Source: Marinosulfonomonas sp. (GTDB lineage Bacteria; Pseudomonadota; Alphaproteobacteria; Rhodobacterales; Rhodobacteraceae). From it: a DNA stretch of 9,887 bases. Shown here one piece after another: positions 7,913 to 9,887 of the stretch; within the stretch, counting starts at the first letter, position 1, and every line of letters starts with the position of its first letter. Below the pieces are notes generated by a model that saw only the letters and a list, made by a program, of their open reading frames with translations, was not told where the DNA came from and did not search any database. The translations under genes were made by a program, and so were the position numbers. The stretch covers positions 1 to 9,887 of the forward strand of contig JAHRVD010000349.1 of the NCBI GenBank assembly GCA_019090845.1. Reading direction: 5' to 3'.

Positions 7913-8648
7913 CATCAGTTCCTTGTTTTGTGTGATTGTCGCCCTCAGCCTCTGCGGCGCGCACATAATGGTGGTGCAAACGCCGTAGATGTTGGGACAT
8001 TTCGTCAACCGCCTGACCGGCATTTCCGGCCCGCAGGTGTTTCATAAATCTTTTGCGCGACTCGATGACATCGAGCCCCATGACTGACCCAAGTTCAGCC
8101 GAGAATTTATTCAAAATCGCCATCACTGCTTCCATTGTGATGACCAGAACAGGGTTTTTTGTGCCTTCCGCCAACAACAGGTGAAACCGGATATTTAACC
8201 GGGATTTTTCAGCGCCGTTGCCGGACAAGGTAGCCTCTTGCGCCCGCCTAATATTTTCGTCCAGAACGGCAATGGTTTCGGCATTCAGATGTTCGTTCAA
8301 CGCGTAAATGACGGATGCTTCGATCCAAAGCCGCGCTTCGGTCAACTGGTTGATCGTTACTTCACCGGCCTGAAACATCCGCTGAACGACTTCTGTTATG
8401 GCCTCTGGGCGACCCTTTGCAACAAACGTGCCGCCATGCGCGCCCTGCCGCATTTCGACCCAGCCGGTAACTTCCAGTGAACGATATGCCTCTCGAACGG
8501 CATGTCTGCTGGCCCCCAATTGCTGGGCCATATCCCGTTCATTGGGCAGTTTTTCACCCACGTCCAGACCGTCGGATTCGATTAACTCCCTGACCTGCAT
8601 TGATATTTCTTCAAATATCCGAGTGTGTTTGATCGCTTTCAATTCCAT
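7902..8648 (-). CDS. GntR-family regulator, FadR subfamily (FCD domain)
   Basis: This is a DNA-binding regulator, probably controlling its own gene and the two downstream enzyme genes. The 248-residue product has a winged helix-turn-helix at about 10-78 (GEKLPNERDMAQQLGASRHA, then VREAYRSLEVTGWVEMRQGA, HGGTFV) and an all-helical FCD ligand domain at about 98-225, with NIRFHLLLAEGTKNPVL and AGNAGQAVDEMSQHLRRL. Of the His residues that often bind metal in FCD domains, H156 and H220 are present. R198 seems to replace the third, which would favour a metal-free, acyl-CoA-binding type; this rests on alignment by eye. The ATG at 8648 has an AGG site about seven bases upstream. The TGA (7902-7904) falls inside the dehydrogenase start region, and the tail ends in GTDDVR. 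The effector is unknown; an acyl-CoA made by the operon is a natural guess. Confidence 0.92.
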   Translation of the reverse strand: MELKAIKHTRIFEEISMQVRELIESDGLDVGEKLPNERDMAQQLGASRHAVREAYRSLEVTGWVEMRQGAHGGTFVAKGRPEAITEVVQRMFQAGEVTINQLTEARLWIEASVIYALNEHLNAETIAVLDENIRRAQEATLSGNGAEKSRLNIRFHLLLAEGTKNPVLVITMEAVMAILNKFSAELGSVMGLDVIESRKRFMKHLRAGNAGQAVDEMSQHLRRLHHHYVRAAEAEGDNHTKQGTDDVR

Positions 8649-8656
8649 CGGATACC

Positions 8657-8685
8657 TATCAATCCAATGATTGGACCATTGTCAA
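8657..8685 (-). promoter_or_regulatory. Promoter of the GntR operon
   Basis: On the - strand, a perfect TTGACA -35 box (8685-8680) is followed by 17 bases and then TTGATA (8662-8657) at the -10 position. The -35 and the spacing are ideal but the -10 is weak, so a transcription start near 8650 is uncertain. It lies directly upstream of the GntR start codon at 8648, so the leader would be very short. Confidence 0.5.
8663..8675. promoter_or_regulatory. 13-bp palindrome, likely GntR-type operator
   Basis: TCCAATGATTGGA is a perfect inverted repeat of six bases around one central base. It fills most of the spacer between the proposed -35 and -10 boxes of the GntR gene. On the - strand it is embedded in ATGGTCCAATCATTGGA, which recalls the TGGT/ACCA and ATTGG/CCAAT character of FadR and PdhR operators. 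Binding there would block RNA polymerase, so self-repression is the simplest reading. Confidence 0.55.
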
Positions 8686-8718
8686 TCACTCAGAGCAAAT
8701 AGCCCGCTGCGCCCGCAC

Positions 8719-8771
8719 CTTTGCCCGGCTGCCAGAACGTATTAAGACAGGTGATAAGCGCACGGGCAAAG
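8719..8771. repeat. 9-bp inverted repeat upstream of the IclR gene
   Basis: CTTTGCCCG (8719-8727) and CGGGCAAAG (8763-8771) are perfect inverted copies with 35 bases between them. Their centres are 44 bases apart, close to four helical turns. The right arm ends just before the ribosome site (AAGGA, 8776-8780) of the IclR gene. It may be an IclR-type operator pair, or a hairpin in the leader. I see no convincing + strand promoter in the 139-base gap 8649-8787. Confidence 0.45.
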
Positions 8772-8787
8772 ACCGAAGGAAAAACTG

Positions 8788-9576
8788 GTGGCGGACGATC
8801 AGATGGAAAACCCAAGACCAGCAAGGCGCGCCCCGGAAGGCATGGCCGGACTTGCGAAAGGCCTGGCAATAATCGAGGCATTTGGTGCGTCGCATGAATT
8901 CCTGACCGTCTCAATCGCTGCGAATGTTGCCGATGTTTCGCGTGCCAGCGCACGACGGTGCCTGCTGACACTGACGGACCTTGGTTATCTGGTGAAAAAC
9001 GGCCCACAGTTTCGTCCCACACCGCGCATGGTGCGGCTGGGGGCGGCTTATTTCGAATCGGCATCCCTGCCGCAATTGGCACAGGCGCATCTGGATCGGG
9101 CGCGTGATGAAATCGGTGAATCTGTGGCGCTGGCTGTTTTGGAAACTGGTCATTCCATGTTTATCGCCCGCGCTGAAGCAGAACGCATCGTGTCAAGCGT
9201 CGCCCGGATTGGGCGCCGCTTACCTGCCCATTCATGCGCGACGGGGCGGGTTTTGTTGTCGTCCTTGTCAGACGCGGAACTCGATGCATTTCTGGAGGCT
9301 GCAACAATTGCACCAACGGCGTCGTCTACAGTGACGGATCGCGCAGAGCTGGCCGCGCGAATTCGCCGGGCTGCACAAGAACAGATGGCCTTTACAGATC
9401 AGGAACTAGAAGACGGCATGGTGTCGATTGCGGTGCCGGTCAGGGACGGATCAGGCCAGATCATCGCCGCGATGAGTGTCAGCGCGTCCAGCGCTCGCAT
9501 ATCAATCGAGGATATGCGCAAGACCCTGTTTCCAACACTTGCGCGCCACGCAGCGGCATTGTCACAAATGCTGTGA
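8788..9576 (+). CDS. IclR-family regulator, PcaR/PcaU/PobR-like
   Basis: IclR regulators of this type sense aromatic acids or beta-ketoadipate and activate or repress catabolic genes. The 262-residue product has a winged helix-turn-helix at about 18-82 (AGLAKGLAIIEAFGAS; VSRASARRCLLTLTDLGYL; FRPTPRMVRLGAAYF) and a C-terminal effector domain at about 95-260 with GESVALAVLETGHSMFIARA, RRLPAHSCATGRVLLSSL, FTDQELEDGMVSIAVPVRD and GQIIAAMSVSASSARIS. The LAKGLAIIEAF start, the RLPAH..ATGRVLL segment and the DQELE.G..SIAVPVRD segment resemble the PcaR/PobR group rather than sugar or acetate IclR types. The GTG start at 8788 has AAGGA seven bases upstream (8776-8780); an ATG at 8803 lacks such a site. 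It is transcribed away from the GntR gene. Possible targets are itself, the GntR operon, or box/pca genes; the sequence does not decide. Confidence 0.9.
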   Translation: MADDQMENPRPARRAPEGMAGLAKGLAIIEAFGASHEFLTVSIAANVADVSRASARRCLLTLTDLGYLVKNGPQFRPTPRMVRLGAAYFESASLPQLAQAHLDRARDEIGESVALAVLETGHSMFIARAEAERIVSSVARIGRRLPAHSCATGRVLLSSLSDAELDAFLEAATIAPTASSTVTDRAELAARIRRAAQEQMAFTDQELEDGMVSIAVPVRDGSGQIIAAMSVSASSARISIEDMRKTLFPTLARHAAALSQML

Positions 9577-9887
9577 GGCCTGAACCAGTTTTTTGATTGC
9601 TCCATCAAGCAATTGTTTTTGAACTCTGGGTAACAAGGCACCTGTTTCATCAAATGCGCTTGTGGCCGTGCCAAGATGGATTTTTTGCGCGATCACGTGC
9701 CCGCCCATGACACGCAAAAGCTGGCCAAGCGCCGGATGGCCGCGCAGTCCACCAACCCCGCCCGGGCTTGCCCCGCATAGCGCTATGGGCTTGCCCGCAA
9801 AGACAGGAATACCGGATGCCAGTGCAAGCCATCTGACCGCATTTCTGAACCGGGTCGAATAGGTGCCGGTATATTCGTCAGATCCAA
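9562..9887 (-). CDS. NAD(P)H-dependent FMN reductase family protein (C-terminal part only)
   Basis: These flavodoxin-fold proteins bind FMN and use NAD(P)H to reduce free flavin, quinones, azo compounds or metal ions. Only the last 107 residues are in the window; the start lies beyond 9887. The visible part begins GSDEYTGTYSTRFRNAVRW and includes FAGKPIALCGASPGGVGGLR, then LGQLLRVMGGHV. The EYTG..S...RNA.RW segment and the GKP.AL.GASPG..GG.R segment are typical of SsuE/ChrR/YieF-like reductases. The reading frame ends at TGA (9562-9564), so its last 15 bases overlap the end of the IclR gene on the other strand. No link to the box pathway can be shown; such reductases are common and broad. Confidence 0.85.
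   Translation of the reverse strand, partial: GSDEYTGTYSTRFRNAVRWLALASGIPVFAGKPIALCGASPGGVGGLRGHPALGQLLRVMGGHVIAQKIHLGTATSAFDETGALLPRVQKQLLDGAIKKLVQASQHL
9595..9620 (+). terminator. Intrinsic terminator of the IclR gene
   Basis: ATTGCT (9596-9601) pairs with AGCAAT (9608-9613) around a six-base loop CCATCA, with one or two extra G-T pairs outside. It is followed by TGTTTTT (9614-9620). It lies about 20 bases past the IclR stop codon and works only in the + direction, since no T-run follows on the - strand. The stem is AT-rich, so efficiency is uncertain. It sits within the coding sequence of the convergent FMN reductase gene. Confidence 0.6.

Noticed and set aside
7611..7988. 125-residue + strand open frame opposite the dehydrogenase N terminus
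   Set aside because: Ser/Pro-rich shadow of a conserved coding region with no recognisable domain.
7913..8023. Longer acyl-CoA dehydrogenase starting at 8023
   Set aside because: It would overlap the GntR gene by about 120 bases and add residues unlike the family; the ATG pair at 7912/7915 has an AAGGAA site and begins with the typical MLDDDVLEAM.
8690..9082. 130-residue - strand open frame across the GntR/IclR gap
   Set aside because: It overlaps the conserved helix-turn-helix region of the IclR gene and the GntR promoter; its composition is typical of an antisense shadow.
1..9887. Mobile elements, CRISPR arrays, tRNA or rRNA genes
   Set aside because: No transposase, integrase, regularly spaced long repeat or RNA-gene signature was seen on reading; gene content is coherent and shows no insertion scars.

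Overview
The window carries the main part of an aerobic benzoyl-CoA (box) pathway locus, followed by a second accessory acyl-CoA operon and two more regulators. Medium GC content, gene families and gene order suggest an alphaproteobacterium, most likely of the Rhodobacterales/roseobacter group. That placement is an inference from protein and codon character, not from a marker gene.

Left part (1-5527, all + strand): boxC (cut at its 5' end by the window edge), boxB, boxA and boxR. BoxB with its reductase BoxA epoxidises the ring of benzoyl-CoA. BoxC hydrolyses the 2,3-epoxide to 3,4-dehydroadipyl-CoA semialdehyde and formate. BoxR is a helix-turn-helix regulator fused to a shikimate-kinase-like sensor domain, and in studied bacteria it responds to benzoyl-CoA. 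The benzoate-CoA ligase and the semialdehyde dehydrogenase needed for a full pathway are not in this window. Two hairpins lie between boxB and boxA. The 178 bases between boxA and boxR hold a dense set of inverted and direct repeats that look like a regulatory region.

Middle part (5553-8648, all - strand): a compact three-gene unit reading leftward: a GntR/FadR-type regulator, an acyl-CoA dehydrogenase and a CaiB/BaiF (type III) CoA-transferase. All three genes overlap at their ends. A consensus -35 box and a 13-bp palindrome lie just upstream of the regulator. The CoA-transferase and dehydrogenase could activate and desaturate a carboxylic acid. Their place beside the box genes suggests, without proving, an acid whose breakdown leads to benzoyl-CoA or to its ring-cleavage products.

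Right part (8788-9887): an IclR-type regulator (+ strand) resembling the PcaR/PcaU/PobR group of beta-ketoadipate and aromatic regulators, transcribed divergently from the GntR gene. It is followed by the C-terminal end of an NAD(P)H-dependent FMN reductase on the - strand. The two genes overlap tail to tail, and a likely terminator for the IclR gene lies inside the reductase coding sequence.

The box genes are a known system. The less explained parts are the substrate of the GntR/dehydrogenase/CoA-transferase unit and the regulatory sequences around boxR and the GntR gene.
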